Assembly (NCBI GenBank): GCA_963556495.2
Contig: OY747700.1
Coordinates: forward strand, 6,487,020 to 6,551,019
DNA: 64,000 nucleotides
Origin: Valencia hispanica
Taxonomy: Eukaryota; Chordata; Actinopteri; Cyprinodontiformes; Valenciidae
Reading direction: 5' to 3'
Below the pieces are notes generated by a model. The model ran no database searches. It was not told the origin of the DNA and was given only the letters and a program-made list of their open reading frames with translations. Position numbers and translations under genes: made by a program. Shown here in pieces: positions 43,696-53,869 of the stretch. Numbering within the stretch: the first letter of the stretch is position 1; each line of letters starts with the position of its first letter.

Positions 43696-44665
43696 TTGCT
43701 GGGGGTTTTATTTCCTGATGTTATGGACACGGAGACGGAAAATTAAGGGGAGAAAGAAAGAAGATGAAGAAGAGAGGTAGGAAACAAAAAGTCATGAGAG
43801 AGGGTGAGTTGAAAATACAAGAGAGGAAGGGGAACAAAGAAAACACAGGAAACATCGAAGTCTGCCTCTATACCCACAGGACGGCAGAGAGAGGGGGAAA
43901 AACAAAAAAACTGAAAAAAGAATATCAACAAAACAAACCAAACATTGTGAACTAAGAACTACACAACCACATCACACAAAAATGGATATAAAAATACAAC
44001 AAAGTCACAGAAAAACTCATGGTACCGATTAATCAAGCTCTAGTAATGATAACCTCAGCCCAATAATATATCCTTAAACACCAGAGACCCCACATCTATG
44101 TGTGTGTGTGTTAGCATGCTGGTGCATATAAGGTTTCTCCATAAGAGTATTCGATAGTTGGTGTGAGCAGGCATCAATCCGTCTCCCAGGAATCGATGCA
44201 GACATGAAGGAGATCGGAGCAAAGACGTCCAAAGGACCCCCAGAGCCCCAGGCGGACCCGGGCGGGGCCGACCGCATCCCCTAAGAGAGGAGCAAAGGAG
44301 AACCCCAGGGGAACGTCCAGCGGCCACTATGCAGAGGCCCGGGGGGCCGCAGTGACGAGCCCACGGGCCCCGCCGGCAACCAGCCGCGCCAGGGCGGGCC
44401 CGTCCGTGAACCGGGAGAATCGGGGCTCAGGGGCGCCCCACCTCCCAGCAGGGACCTGACCAGGGATCGGCTGACGAGGGGCCACCGCCACCCCAGGCGA
44501 ATTCCCCCACCCCTGCCCCACGTCGGGGCGCCCCACCGATAGCCGCAGCGGCGAACGGCATCCCCAGGCCAAGCTCAGCCAGCACCTGGACACCAAGTTG
44601 TACCAGCTCCCGAGTCCTGATCCCATGCAACGCAGAGCGCTGAGACCAGGCATCCAACACACGCC
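43696..44665. repeat. GC-rich dispersed repeat, copy 1 (truncated)
   Basis: It shares its start (TTTATTTCCTGATGTTATGG) and about 950 bp with 55817-56755. A purine-rich first part is followed by C-rich sequence with CCCACCGATAGCCGCAGCGG. Small indels separate the copies. This copy stops at about 44665, while the other continues to about 57480. Frames inside are low-complexity. It is probably an untranslated part of a retroelement, but the family is not identified. Confidence 0.55.
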
Positions 44666-44747
44666 AGGGCCTATTACGTATCCATTATGTGACGTCAGCG
44701 ACAGAACCGCTCAGGTTGGAAAGTCTGAAATCTCTGCTGTCAGGCAT

Positions 44748-44996
44748 GATGGAGGCGCTCATGTTTGAAGGCTCGGAAGATTCTTCCTTCAGTTCTAGTC
44801 TTGAGATGGTTTTTGAGGTGGAAAATACAGCCAGTTCTGGTGCATCTAGAGGTGGTGGTGGCATCGAACCGTACAAGTACGAGACGTACACAACGACTGA
44901 GATGGATAGAAGAAAGCGGGTCAGAGAAAGATGAAGCTAACACAGCAGCGGGAGAAGTGACAGTGGAGAGACGTCAGGGAAATACAGATTGGTAAG
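44748..44996 (+). pseudogene. P2RX7-C-like protein first exon (frameshifted)
   Basis: The ATG at 44748 opens an acidic, Ser-rich N-terminus with GGIEPYKYETY, like the IxPYxFEP motif of a multicopy fish protein family annotated as P2X purinoceptor 7-like. A frameshift near 44900 moves the remaining part (EESGSEKDEANTAAGEV, then RRQGNTDW) to another frame. After GNTDW comes GATTG/GTAAGG, a good splice donor at 44997. In that family the next exon begins with Cys-x-Cys-Gly. No such exon follows here. Family membership is inferred from these short motifs. Confidence 0.45.
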
Positions 44997-45382
44997 GATT
45001 AGAAATATCTTTTAATCGCAGCTTCTTTTCTTTTCAAATAATTAACAAAATGATATAAATGAGCAAAATAATTTTAACATGTAGTGATTTTATTAGTGAC
45101 CTGAAAAATAAACATTACAAAATGTAAATATGGTAAATCAGTTTTAAAACTAAAAATAATAAACTAATCCAGACGTACTTATTTATAAGGTCTGACACTG
45201 ATATCGTAAAAATAAAATCATATTGTAGGCAGACATTCAAGGCAAACAACAAAGCAAGTAAGACTTACTTCATTGCAATTCTCCTTTATGATTATCATAG
45301 CTGATAATGCAATCCATGATCATAGCATAATTTATTAGTTTCAGGTGAAAGACGTTTGTTATTTAATTTGAATTATTGATAA

Positions 45383-45835
45383 TTATAGCAATACTGCTTT
45401 GAATATACACCTGGCTCTTCTGGACACAAGATCTAACTGGGGTATCAGTGGAAGTGGAGCTTGTAGGAGTAGCGATGCTGTCGCTGTCAATCCATGAGCG
45501 CCACCACGGGTACCGCCGCCATGGGTACCGCCGCCATGGGTACCGCCACCACGGGTACTGCCACCACACACTGTCACACTCCTGCAGAACACTGTGGGCA
45601 CAGCTGCCGGCAGCAACACACGCTTGTGTTGAACTAAACAACCCAGGGATTCCTTTATCATAGTAACGGAATCAAAACAATTCAGCTCAAAATGTTCCGA
45701 ACAGAGAACAGAGGAGGAGGGAGCCCACTTCTCACGGCTGCGTCTAACCTGTTTCACCCACTTCGAAAGTAACGCTGGGTCTTTGGGAAACAACAAGCAA
45801 AATCCCGCAACACAACGCGAAGGCATTACGATCAC
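45383..45835 (-). pseudogene. THAP-domain exon
   Basis: This 150-residue frame starts MIVMPSRCVAGFC. THAP zinc-finger landmarks are Cys8, Cys13, F16-P17, Trp26, Cys45-x2-His48 and AVPTVF at 78-83. The Cys13-Cys45 spacing is 31, shorter than the usual 35-50, because the segment after the first Cys pair is shortened. After AVPTVF come Gly/Thr/His repeats from a 15-bp tandem repeat. THAP domains bind DNA and occur in host regulators and in DNA transposases. The later transposase domain is not present. Confidence 0.6.
45499..45568. repeat. 15-bp tandem repeat
   Basis: Four to five copies of CGCC(A/G)CCA(T/C)GGGTAC lie in the C-terminal part of the THAP frame and give GGG(T/S)(H/R) pentapeptides. 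Confidence 0.9.
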
Positions 45836-46516
45836 TTTTCTTTGTCAAAAACAGAAAATAGCGGTCCCAGTCACAGCTGAAAAGCCGGTGTGTCAACAAA
45901 CGTAGAATGCGTTCTCTCGCTAACGTCACTTCCGGCTTTATACTCGTTGAGTGCGCAGCTATACAGTACGAGTAAAATGCTAGTCACCGCAGCTGATTTT
46001 TGCTCTCAGTAGGATTATGCAATGCTTGTTTATAACTTTGAAATAGTCCATTGGGTTCAGATTTCTTTATTATATGTTATGTTTTAAAATGTCAACTTTG
46101 TGTCATGAGGTCTTTAAAGGGGTCATCACCTGAAATTTTCCTTTTTTCAATTTGAAAACATGTATAATATGTTTTCCCAATGATTTTACACTAGGCAGTA
46201 AGCCAATATTCAAAAGTGCAGCATTTGTTCACCATTGGCTTCTCTAACCACTTCATGCGCCCTCAAAAATGTGTTTTTGATTTCTGTGCCGGTATTATGT
46301 CAAACGGCAGGATTTGACCATTTATGAACATAGCAGACCAATGCTGCTGGAGCTCGCCCCGCCCCTCTCACCCTCACATTCAGCCGAGCCCCACCGCCAT
46401 TACTATAGAAGACTACATCGCTGTTATTGTAATAATCAACTTTATAAGAAGGCAAACCTATTTTGTAGAAATTAACAAGCGTTTTATCACGTTATTGATC
46501 AAACGGTTGCCTTTAC

Positions 46517-46659
46517 CATTTCGATACATCTCGCTGTAGACGTCCTTCCATCTGTTCGACATCTTCACTTTCCAGCTCTGGTTCGGAGTCGGGCTCGTTC
46601 ATAAACGGTTGGATTCCGTAGGTCGCGGCGAGGTCGGGTTCATTCATAACGTGAGCCAT
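46517..46659 (-). pseudogene. P2RX7-C-like first exon inside the TTAA element
   Basis: The minus-strand frame from the ATG at 46659 reads MAHVMNEPDL, then YGIQPFMNEPDSEPELE and GRLQRDVSKW, where it meets a splice donor (AATG/GTAAAG at 46516). The layout (IQPxMxEP, acidic stretch, RL-x-x-D-V-S-x-W then donor) parallels the exon at 44748-44996 and the multicopy fish family with a Cys-rich next exon. The next exon is not found in the element. It may be a captured or residual coding exon. Confidence 0.45.
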
Positions 46660-46735
46660 GTTGTTTTTTGGAGTGTTGCAGTGGAGCGTCATCCCCCCTT
46701 CCTTCCTACGACCAATCAACGCAATCCTCATTTGC

Positions 46736-46850
46736 ATTATTATAGTGAACATCTGGGAACACTGAAATATCGCGTGCACTCTCGCAAGACGTTTTGTCTT
46801 GCGAGAGTGCACGCAATATTTCAGTGTTCCCAGATGTTCACTATAATAAT
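46736..46850. repeat. 55-bp near-perfect palindrome
   Basis: Arms 46736-46790 and 46796-46850 are reverse complements over 55 bp with one mismatch (C at 46771 against the pairing position, a CpG-type change), separated by the 5-base loop GTTTT. The DNA can form a cruciform and any transcript a long hairpin. Confidence 0.95.
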
Positions 46851-46973
46851 TTACTGAATGGGTCAGAAAAGCACCTTTAAAAAAATGTTTTAACTAGAAT
46901 TTATTTTAAAGGCATGAAAGACTATGATAGGGAGTAGTTATTCACTTTAGTAACAGGTGATGTCTCCTTTAAG

Positions 46974-48098
46974 CTAATTTGCATTGTAAATCCCAAACTT
47001 CATATCCATTTCATCTGGTATAATCAGATGATTAATGTCCACATAGTTTTAATTTAGAATCTGTTTTATATTTTATGTATTTATAAATAAACTTGGGGCG
47101 ATAAGACATTGGGATGGAATAGAGTGGATTAATGTTTTTTTTCTTTGCTCCATCAGATTAAGATATTATCTGGAGAAACAATCCCATCTGCTCTGCTTTA
47201 GCGAAAAGCCAAAATATTTTGTCAGCCGTTTAAACCTCAGATTCTCTCTCCTGTCTTTTTAGTGCTACCAAGTTTTTTTTTTAACTTTTAAACTGGTCAT
47301 TGGAGTAAAGTGTGATGTCAATGAGGGGGGCGTGGCCTAATTCTCAGGCGTCTCTACCTGTTGTCTTCAGGTCAATAAGAGCTGGAACTGTAGTTGATGT
47401 TGTCTCAGTGCATTTAGTCCGGAGCTCTTACTGACTGATTTCCTGTATCTGAAGTTGTTGTTGTCTCACCTCTCACAGGTTTAATGTTTTTTTCTTCCAT
47501 GCTCTCTCAGCTTTGTATTAATGTTTTTGTCCTGACGTTCTGACTCTGAATGTGTTTTCCTCTCAGGAGAAATTGTCCACGAACTCATGAGAAGAGATTC
47601 AGGAGATCTGTCTGTGTTTTCTGATGTTCTCATGCTGATGTCTAAACTGATTGTTCTTATGTGAAGATATTTTGTTTAAACAAATGAAACTGATTTTCCT
47701 TAAGTTGCTTTGATTCGAGTTGATGAAGAGATATCTTGTTTGTTCAGGGATTGAAAAGTTTGGATTGAAAAACTTTTCCCTCACTGTAGAAGCAGCTTCT
47801 AAAAACAGTGAATCTGTTTTCATTGTCAGTGAATGCTGAACAAAATACTTAAGTCATGAATGACTCGAATCTTCTTGCTAGTTGTTGAACTTCCTTTGTG
47901 ATCTGAAAAGTTTAAAGCTGATCTGAAAGACGATTCTTAAAAGTTTGGAATATTTTCTGCAGAAAGATGTCATATCAGAGTTCCTTCTTTTCAGGATGAA
48001 TCTTGGTGTCTGCAGGCCCTCAATCATACTGATTTGGACCACTCAGGCACTCCTGTTTCACGGTTTTATGACTCTTAAATCTTTACCATCCTTTGGAC
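46974..48098 (+). promoter_or_regulatory. Upstream region of receptor at 48099
   Basis: The stretch has no coding sequence. A pyrimidine tract ending CCTTCTTTTCAG at 47994 is a good 3' splice site and would leave a leader of 104 bp in the coding exon. A promoter was not located with any confidence. Confidence 0.3.
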
Positions 48099-49040
48099 AT
48101 GAATGAGAACATTCACATCGTGTTTGTGCTTCAGGGTCTGAACGACTCCATGACAAACCGTCAGATCTACTTCGCCCTCGCTCTGACGTCTTACCTCTTC
48201 ACCATCTTTGTGAACCTCACCCTTATCCTCACCGTGTGTCTGGATAAAACCCTTCACCAGCCAATGCATGTCTTCATGTGCAACCTGTGCTTTACTGGGA
48301 TCTGTGGAGCGTCCGGCTTCTACCCAAAGCTGCTCATTGACCTTCTGGCTGACTCTCACATCATCACATATGCCGGCTGCTTGACACAGATGTTAATAGT
48401 GTACACTTACATCTTCTGCCTGTTCACCACTCTGACCTTAATGGCGTACGACCGCTACCTGGCCATCTGCCAGCCGCTGCGTTACTGGGCTCTGATGACA
48501 ATAAAGAAGGTGGCGCTGTTGTTGCTGTTAACCTGGTTTTTTTCCCTGCTGGAAACAACGGTGGGCTTGGTTCTGATTGCCAGGCTGCTGCTCTGCAGAC
48601 ACAACATTCCCAGGATGTTCTGCACAAGCTGGGAGGTGGTGAAGCTGTCCTGCTCCAACACCACCGCCAACAACCTGTACGGCTTTTTGCTAAGCTTCCT
48701 GTTGTCAATGCAAGTCATAGTAATCCTGGTTTCATACGTCCCCCTGATCCGAACCGCCATCCGCTCTCAGGTCGACCGCAGGAAGTTTGCTCAGACGTGC
48801 ACACCTCACCTCATTTCGCTGCTCACCTTTGCCATCTTGGTGCTGTTTGACCCGATGTACTCTCGGTACGGCAGTGGCTCAATGACGGCGCTGCAGAACG
48901 CGCTGGCTGCAGAGTTCCTTGTGTTGCCACCAATCATCAACCCCATCATCTACGGCATGAACCTGAAGCAGATCAGGACCCGGATCTTTTTCTGGATCAC
49001 TTTCAGACCCGAGAAACCTCGGAGAGTTCCAAAAATATAA
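48099..49040 (+). CDS. Odorant receptor (third subfamily)
   Basis: This 313-residue intact frame starts at the ATG at 48099 (MNENIHIVFV). N15-D-S is the only early glycosylation site. Landmarks are VNLTLILTV at about 38-46, LHQPMHVFMCNLCFTGICG at 52-70, Cys 94, LMAYDRYLAIC at 114-124, KFAQTCTPHL at 229-238 and PPIINPIIYG at 277-286. The coding part is more GC-rich than its surroundings. It differs from both other receptor groups in the window. No lesion was seen. It is probably an active chemosensory GPCR. Confidence 0.93.
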   Translation: MNENIHIVFVLQGLNDSMTNRQIYFALALTSYLFTIFVNLTLILTVCLDKTLHQPMHVFMCNLCFTGICGASGFYPKLLIDLLADSHIITYAGCLTQMLIVYTYIFCLFTTLTLMAYDRYLAICQPLRYWALMTIKKVALLLLLTWFFSLLETTVGLVLIARLLLCRHNIPRMFCTSWEVVKLSCSNTTANNLYGFLLSFLLSMQVIVILVSYVPLIRTAIRSQVDRRKFAQTCTPHLISLLTFAILVLFDPMYSRYGSGSMTALQNALAAEFLVLPPIINPIIYGMNLKQIRTRIFFWITFRPEKPRRVPKI

Positions 49041-51213
49041 ATGTAAATCACAACACAAGAAGATTCAAGCCTGAGTTTGATTCAACATTAAAAGCTGGTA
49101 AAAATAAAGATTTGTGTTTCCTGTGGTCATGGTTTAATGGATTAAACTATTACACGAGTGCATGGATGCAAAGTGTTTGTCTCCTTTACAATAAATATGA
49201 GCATATTTACTACAGGCTATAATAAAATATTTACTGTAATCAAAACTCAACAGCTGGTGTGTCAGAAAGAAAAACATTAAACCACAGAAAACTGATGATG
49301 GAAAAATACCAACTCTTTCACTACTTCTTTATGACCTCATGTTTAACTAAGGATACTCTTCTATGTAAAAACCCCTGATAAACACATACATAAAGTGGCA
49401 GAAAATGATAGCAACAGTACACAACAGTACTTGCTATAAATAAAATTGTTAAAGCCTAAAACATACAATAGCTACAAGGATAATAATTTTATTTGGATTT
49501 AAAATCTTTTTTTTATGAGACTTTTACTTTAACTGCTTCAGAGAACCTTCTCAGGTCTCTAAGAACTAAAAAAAAAAATTCTCAGCAAATCCTCAACCTC
49601 TTGGTCTCCTCTAACTCTAAATTGCTGTATGTTAGGTATCCAAACCTTCACTCTTTGTCCTCAGGCCCAAATTATTACATGCACATTTCATAATTATCCA
49701 CCTTTTCATCAGTTATATGTTGATTAATTAAATTTCAGTTCACCATCTAGAAAACTGCTAAAGGCTCATTTATTTTTTTATTTATTTTTTTGAAAATCTA
49801 TCAATATAGTAATATTTACCCTGTAAAAAATATATAAAGACATTTATGGTGCAAGAAAAATAATCAGAACAAGAATAAGAATCATCTTTATTTGCCTAGT
49901 TTGTGCACAAACAAGGAATTTGTCAATGGTTTTGGTTTCCTCTCAAAGAAGACATTAAGAATAAAAATATATATAAAAGGCAAAAAATAAGTTTCACTTT
50001 CTTGTAAATCTGTATATAAACAGTATTTTTATAAATGAAGAAGACAATGTAAATTTTGTGTGAATATGCGTGGCATCAATCTGAACTCTAATTATTAAGT
50101 GTTTATGAGAGAGGCAGCCTGGGGGGAGGAAACGGTCTCTGTAGCGCTGACCTGAGGGTAAAAGTCTAAACAGTTTGTGTCCAGGATGTGTGGGATCAGC
50201 AGAGATCTTAGCTTTACATCTTCCTCGAGGATCTTAATTCCAGGCAGGGGGTCAGAGGAGAGGAGGGTGGTTGGTGCATGGGGAGTTTTTATGTCAAAGT
50301 GAGATGTGGAGAAGTCAGTTGGAGGTGTTTGGTTAGTCTTTTGGTTCATTTTGATGAGGCATGGACGTCCACTTTGGTGCTGTTCTAACCTTTTTAGAGA
50401 GAAGAAGCTTTCTGCATCGACTCTTCCAAACCGGTCATAGTTTTGCAACCTTTTTCTAATTGTCCTATTGTGAACTTTAACATCTCAGATGGAGCATTTT
50501 GTCATTTATACTGTATGTGTGTATCTTTTTCACTGTACAATCACCCTCTCTTTCTACTACTTTAAAACATCAAAGAACATGAGCTGATAAACATAGAGGA
50601 ATGCTTGAATAAATGCTCCTGAGGTCAAAGCTGTGGGAGCCACCCAAGCAGCACAGATTCTGAATGTGCTTCCATGTGGAGCCTTTTCAAAAGGCAGGCT
50701 GCAAATCTAACTTCTCAGGATGTTCACAAACAGCTGGGGATTGGCAGCTCAGTCTTCAGCTCTTGGTGCTTTAGTATTGTTCTCCATCAATTGGTCTCAA
50801 TTGGTTATTCAATAATCACATACAGAGTAAGTGATGTTGAAACCATGGCAACCTATGCTCCAGTGACACAGCTACGTAAAAAAAATCCTGAACCTCGGAT
50901 GATACCCAGAACATTTTGTCCACCCCTACTGTTACTGTTATTCTGAGTGTTTTGGGTTTTGTACAACATCACAAAGTCGTGTAGAGGTGGTGAGTTAAGA
51001 GGTATGATGGTCCCCTTTGGCAAATGTAAGAGGGTGTTGGTACATGAACTGATTCTGAATAGACCTAGAATTGCTACAAAAAATATCTCATCTAAATTGC
51101 CTGAATATTAATTTATTGAAATAATTCAGATTGAAATGTCTCAGTAAATATTTAACCTAGTCTGTGTTGTTGTTCAACATTTATCAGCTCTCCATATATT
51201 TTCCATATACAGA
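49041..51213. other. Spacer with degenerate dispersed repeats
   Basis: No gene was seen. 49865-49990 (ATAAGAATCATCTTTATTTG and onward) and 50095-50450 (AACGGTCTCTGTAGCGCTGA) look like old dispersed fish repeats that I cannot place in a family. The remainder is AT-rich. Confidence 0.35.
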
Positions 51214-51381
51214 AGTGGGTAGTAACTAATTACAGGTACTCAGTTACATTTACTTGAGTAAATTTGGAGAAAAATGTACTTTTAGTAGTTTTACTGCTCC
51301 ATACTTTGTAATTTTACTTGAGTAATATTATGACGTATCGCTGCTCTTACTTGAGTAAAAATTCTGCATACTCTACCCACT
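51214..51381. mobile_element. MITE with AGTGGGTAG ends
   Basis: This 168-bp element has inverted ends AGTGGGTAG and CTACCCACT and an interior made of repeats like TTACTTGAGTAA, typical of an abundant fish MITE family. No coding sequence is present. Its target duplication is not obvious. Confidence 0.6.
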
Positions 51382-51603
51382 ATGAGTAACTTAACTTAAA
51401 GATAAAAATACAAGACACAGAGACAAACCTACTATTTATGTTAAAATAAGACTTATTTTCTCTACACAAGCTTTGCTGCTTTAATAGCATTTACCATTTG
51501 CCAAGCCTGTTGCACCATTTTTAGGTCTAAACGATAAAATAAACACTATATACTGTCACCTGAAACACTCTCCCTCCCTCCCCCTCTCTCTCACACACAC
51601 ATA

Positions 51604-53173
51604 CAGGTCCTTCTCAAAAAATTAGCATATTGTCATAAAGTTCATTCTTTTCCATAATGTAATGATAAAAATTAAACTTTCATATATTTTAGATTCATTG
51701 CACGTAACTCAGAAATATTTCAGGTCTTTTATTGTTTTAAAACTGATGATTTTGGCATACAGCTCATGAAAACCCAAAATTCCTATCTCAAAAAATTAGC
51801 ATATTTCATCCGATCAATTAAAGAAAAGTGTTTTTAATACAAAAAAAAAAAAGTCAACCTTCAAATAATTATGTTCAGTTATGCACTCAATACTTGGTCG
51901 GGAATCCTTTTGCAGAAATGACTGCTTCAATGCGGCGTGGCATGGAGGCAATCAGCCTGTGGCACTGCTGAGGTGTTATGGAGGCCCAGGATGCTTCGAT
52001 AGCGGCCTTAAGCTCATCCAGAGTGTTAGGTCTTGCGTCTCTCAACTTCCTCTTCACAATATCCCACAGATTCTCTATGAGGTTCAGGTCAGGAGAGTTG
52101 GCAGGCCAATTGAGCACAGTAATACCATGGTCAGTAAACCATTTACCAGTGGTTTTGGCACTGTGAGCAGGTGCCAGGTCGTCTTCATCTCCATAAAGGT
52201 TTTCAGCAGATGGAAGCATGAAGTGCTCCAAAATCTCCTGATAGCTAGCTGCATTGACCCTGCCCTTGATAAAACACAGTGGACCAACACCAGCAGCTGA
52301 CATGGCACCCCAGACCATCACTGACTGTGGGTACTTGACACTGGACTTCAGGCATTTTGGCATTTCCTTCTCCCCAGTCTTCCTCCAGACTCTGGCACCT
52401 TGATTTCTGAATGACATGCAAGTACTTTGGACCACTGAGCAACAGTCCAGTGCTGCTTCTCTGTAGCCCAGGTCAGGCGCTTCTGCCGCTATTTCTGGTT
52501 CAAAAGTGGCTTGACCTGGGGAATGCGGCACCTGTAGCCCATTTCCTGCACACGCCTGTGCACGGTGGCTCTGGATGTTTCTACTCCAGACTCAGTCCAC
52601 TGCTTCCGCAGGTCCCCCAAGGTCTGGAATCGGTCCTTCTCCACAATCTTCCTCAGGGTCCGGTCACCTCTTCTCGTCGTGCAGCGTTTTCTGCCACACT
52701 TTTTCCTTCCCACTGAGGTGCCTTGATACAGCACTCTGGGAACAGCCTATTCGTTCAGAAACTTCTTTCTGTGTCTTACCCTCTTGCTTGAGGGTGTCAA
52801 TGATGGCCTTCTGGGCAGCAGTCAGGTCGGCAGTCTTACCCATGATTGCGGTTTTGAGTAATGAACCAGGCTGGGAGTTTTTAAAAGCCTCAGGAATCTT
52901 TTGCAGGTGTTTAGAGTTAATTAGTTGATTCAGATGATTAGGTTAATAGCTCGTTTAGAGAACCTTTTCATGATTTGCTAATTTTTTGAGATAGGAATTT
53001 TGGGTTTTCATGAGCTGTATGCCAAAATCATCAGTTTTAAAACAAAAAAAGACCTGAAATATTTCAGTTGGTGTGCAATGAATCTAAAATATATGAAAGT
53101 TTAATTTTTATCATTACATTATGGAAAAGAATGGACTTTATCACAATATACTAATTTTTTTGAGAAAGATCTG
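51604..53173 (-). mobile_element. Tc1-like transposon, copy 2
   Basis: The 1570-bp element is flanked by TA (51602-51603 and 53174-53175), with long inverted repeats as in copy 1 at 9830-11386. It inserted between a CT/CA run on the left and a TA run on the right. The copies are closely similar along their whole length but differ by private small deletions. Confidence 0.9.
51887..52840 (-). pseudogene. Tc1-like transposase, copy 2 (inactive)
   Basis: The N-terminal helix-turn-helix is complete at the place where copy 1 lost six residues (QKEVSERIGCSQSAVSRHLSG). A deletion of about 10 bases after HLSGK shifts the frame. As in copy 1, QWSKVL is followed directly by the residues after the FSDES box, so the first catalytic Asp is missing through the same deletion (about 52418-52430). 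The second (DEDDLAPAHSAK) and third (DLNLIENLW, with P changed to L) acidic regions remain. Confidence 0.88.
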
Positions 53174-53182
53174 TATATATAC

Positions 53183-53263
<81 letters not shown>

Positions 53264-53328
53264 CACATATATATATATACACATATATATATATATATAT
53301 ATATACATAATATATACATAATTAATTA

Positions 53329-53410
<82 letters not shown>

Positions 53411-53430
53411 TAATTAATTATGTGTACACA
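53174..53430. repeat. TA microsatellite with inverted segment
   Basis: Long TA runs at 53181-53310 and 53332-53408 are interrupted by GTATA/CACATA units. TAATTAATTAATCATATA near 53318 is mirrored by TATATGATTAATTAATTA near 53403, making a palindrome of about 100 bp. Confidence 0.85.
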
Positions 53431-53869
53431 CATTCATATATATATAAAAAGGATTTGTGTATTTTTTTTTGTTCTTTAAAATACCTGACTGCGCACAACT
53501 TTGTATATATGTTTTTTTGTCTAATTATATCATTGTAAAATAATAAGATGCTTTGGTTAGTTACTAAAGTGACCTTTGTACCAATTACTTTTTTGCTCTG
53601 TTACAGCAATATTTTCAAGGTTATGTCAAATAACTAATTAATTAATTACATATTAGTAAAGGTATTTAGGAAATATGGTATAATAGGATAAAAATAATAC
53701 ATTTTATTTATAAGCATTTTTCAGGACACCCACAGTCACTTAGAAAAAACAATAGAACAAAAAACTAAAATAACAGTGTTGTTAAAGAGTATGCCATTGT
53801 GAACAGGAGATCATTAGAGTCAGTGAAGAGGCCTTTCACCTAATCTGATCTAACTGCATGACATCAGCC

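Larger units (their letters stand above)
44689..45929. mobile_element. Inverted-repeat-bounded unit with two convergent first exons
   Basis: The left GTGACGTCAGCGACAGAAC (44689-44707) and right GTTCTCTCGCTAACGTCAC (45911-45929) are inverted copies with 17 of 19 matches. Inside, a P2RX7-like first exon runs rightward from 44748 and a THAP-domain exon runs leftward from 45835. Downstream exons of both are missing; only AT-rich sequence lies between them. This looks like a deletion derivative of a DNA transposon coding for two proteins. The alternative is a pair of host gene first exons. Confidence 0.45.
46114..46972. mobile_element. TTAA-flanked transposon with P2RX7-like exon and palindrome
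   Basis: TTAA at 46114-46117 and 46969-46972 flanks inverted ends: AGGGGTCATCACCTG (46118-46132) and CAGGTGATGTCTCCT (46954-46968), 13 of 15 matched. TTAA duplications occur in piggyBac and Kolobok transposons, and Kolobok-type elements are known to encode THAP proteins. It encodes no transposase, only one short exon-like frame, so it is non-autonomous. It contains the palindrome at 46736-46850. Confidence 0.6.

Noticed and set aside
53119..53321. Tyr-Ile-rich frames on both strands
   Set aside because: They are microsatellite translation next to Tc1 copy 2.
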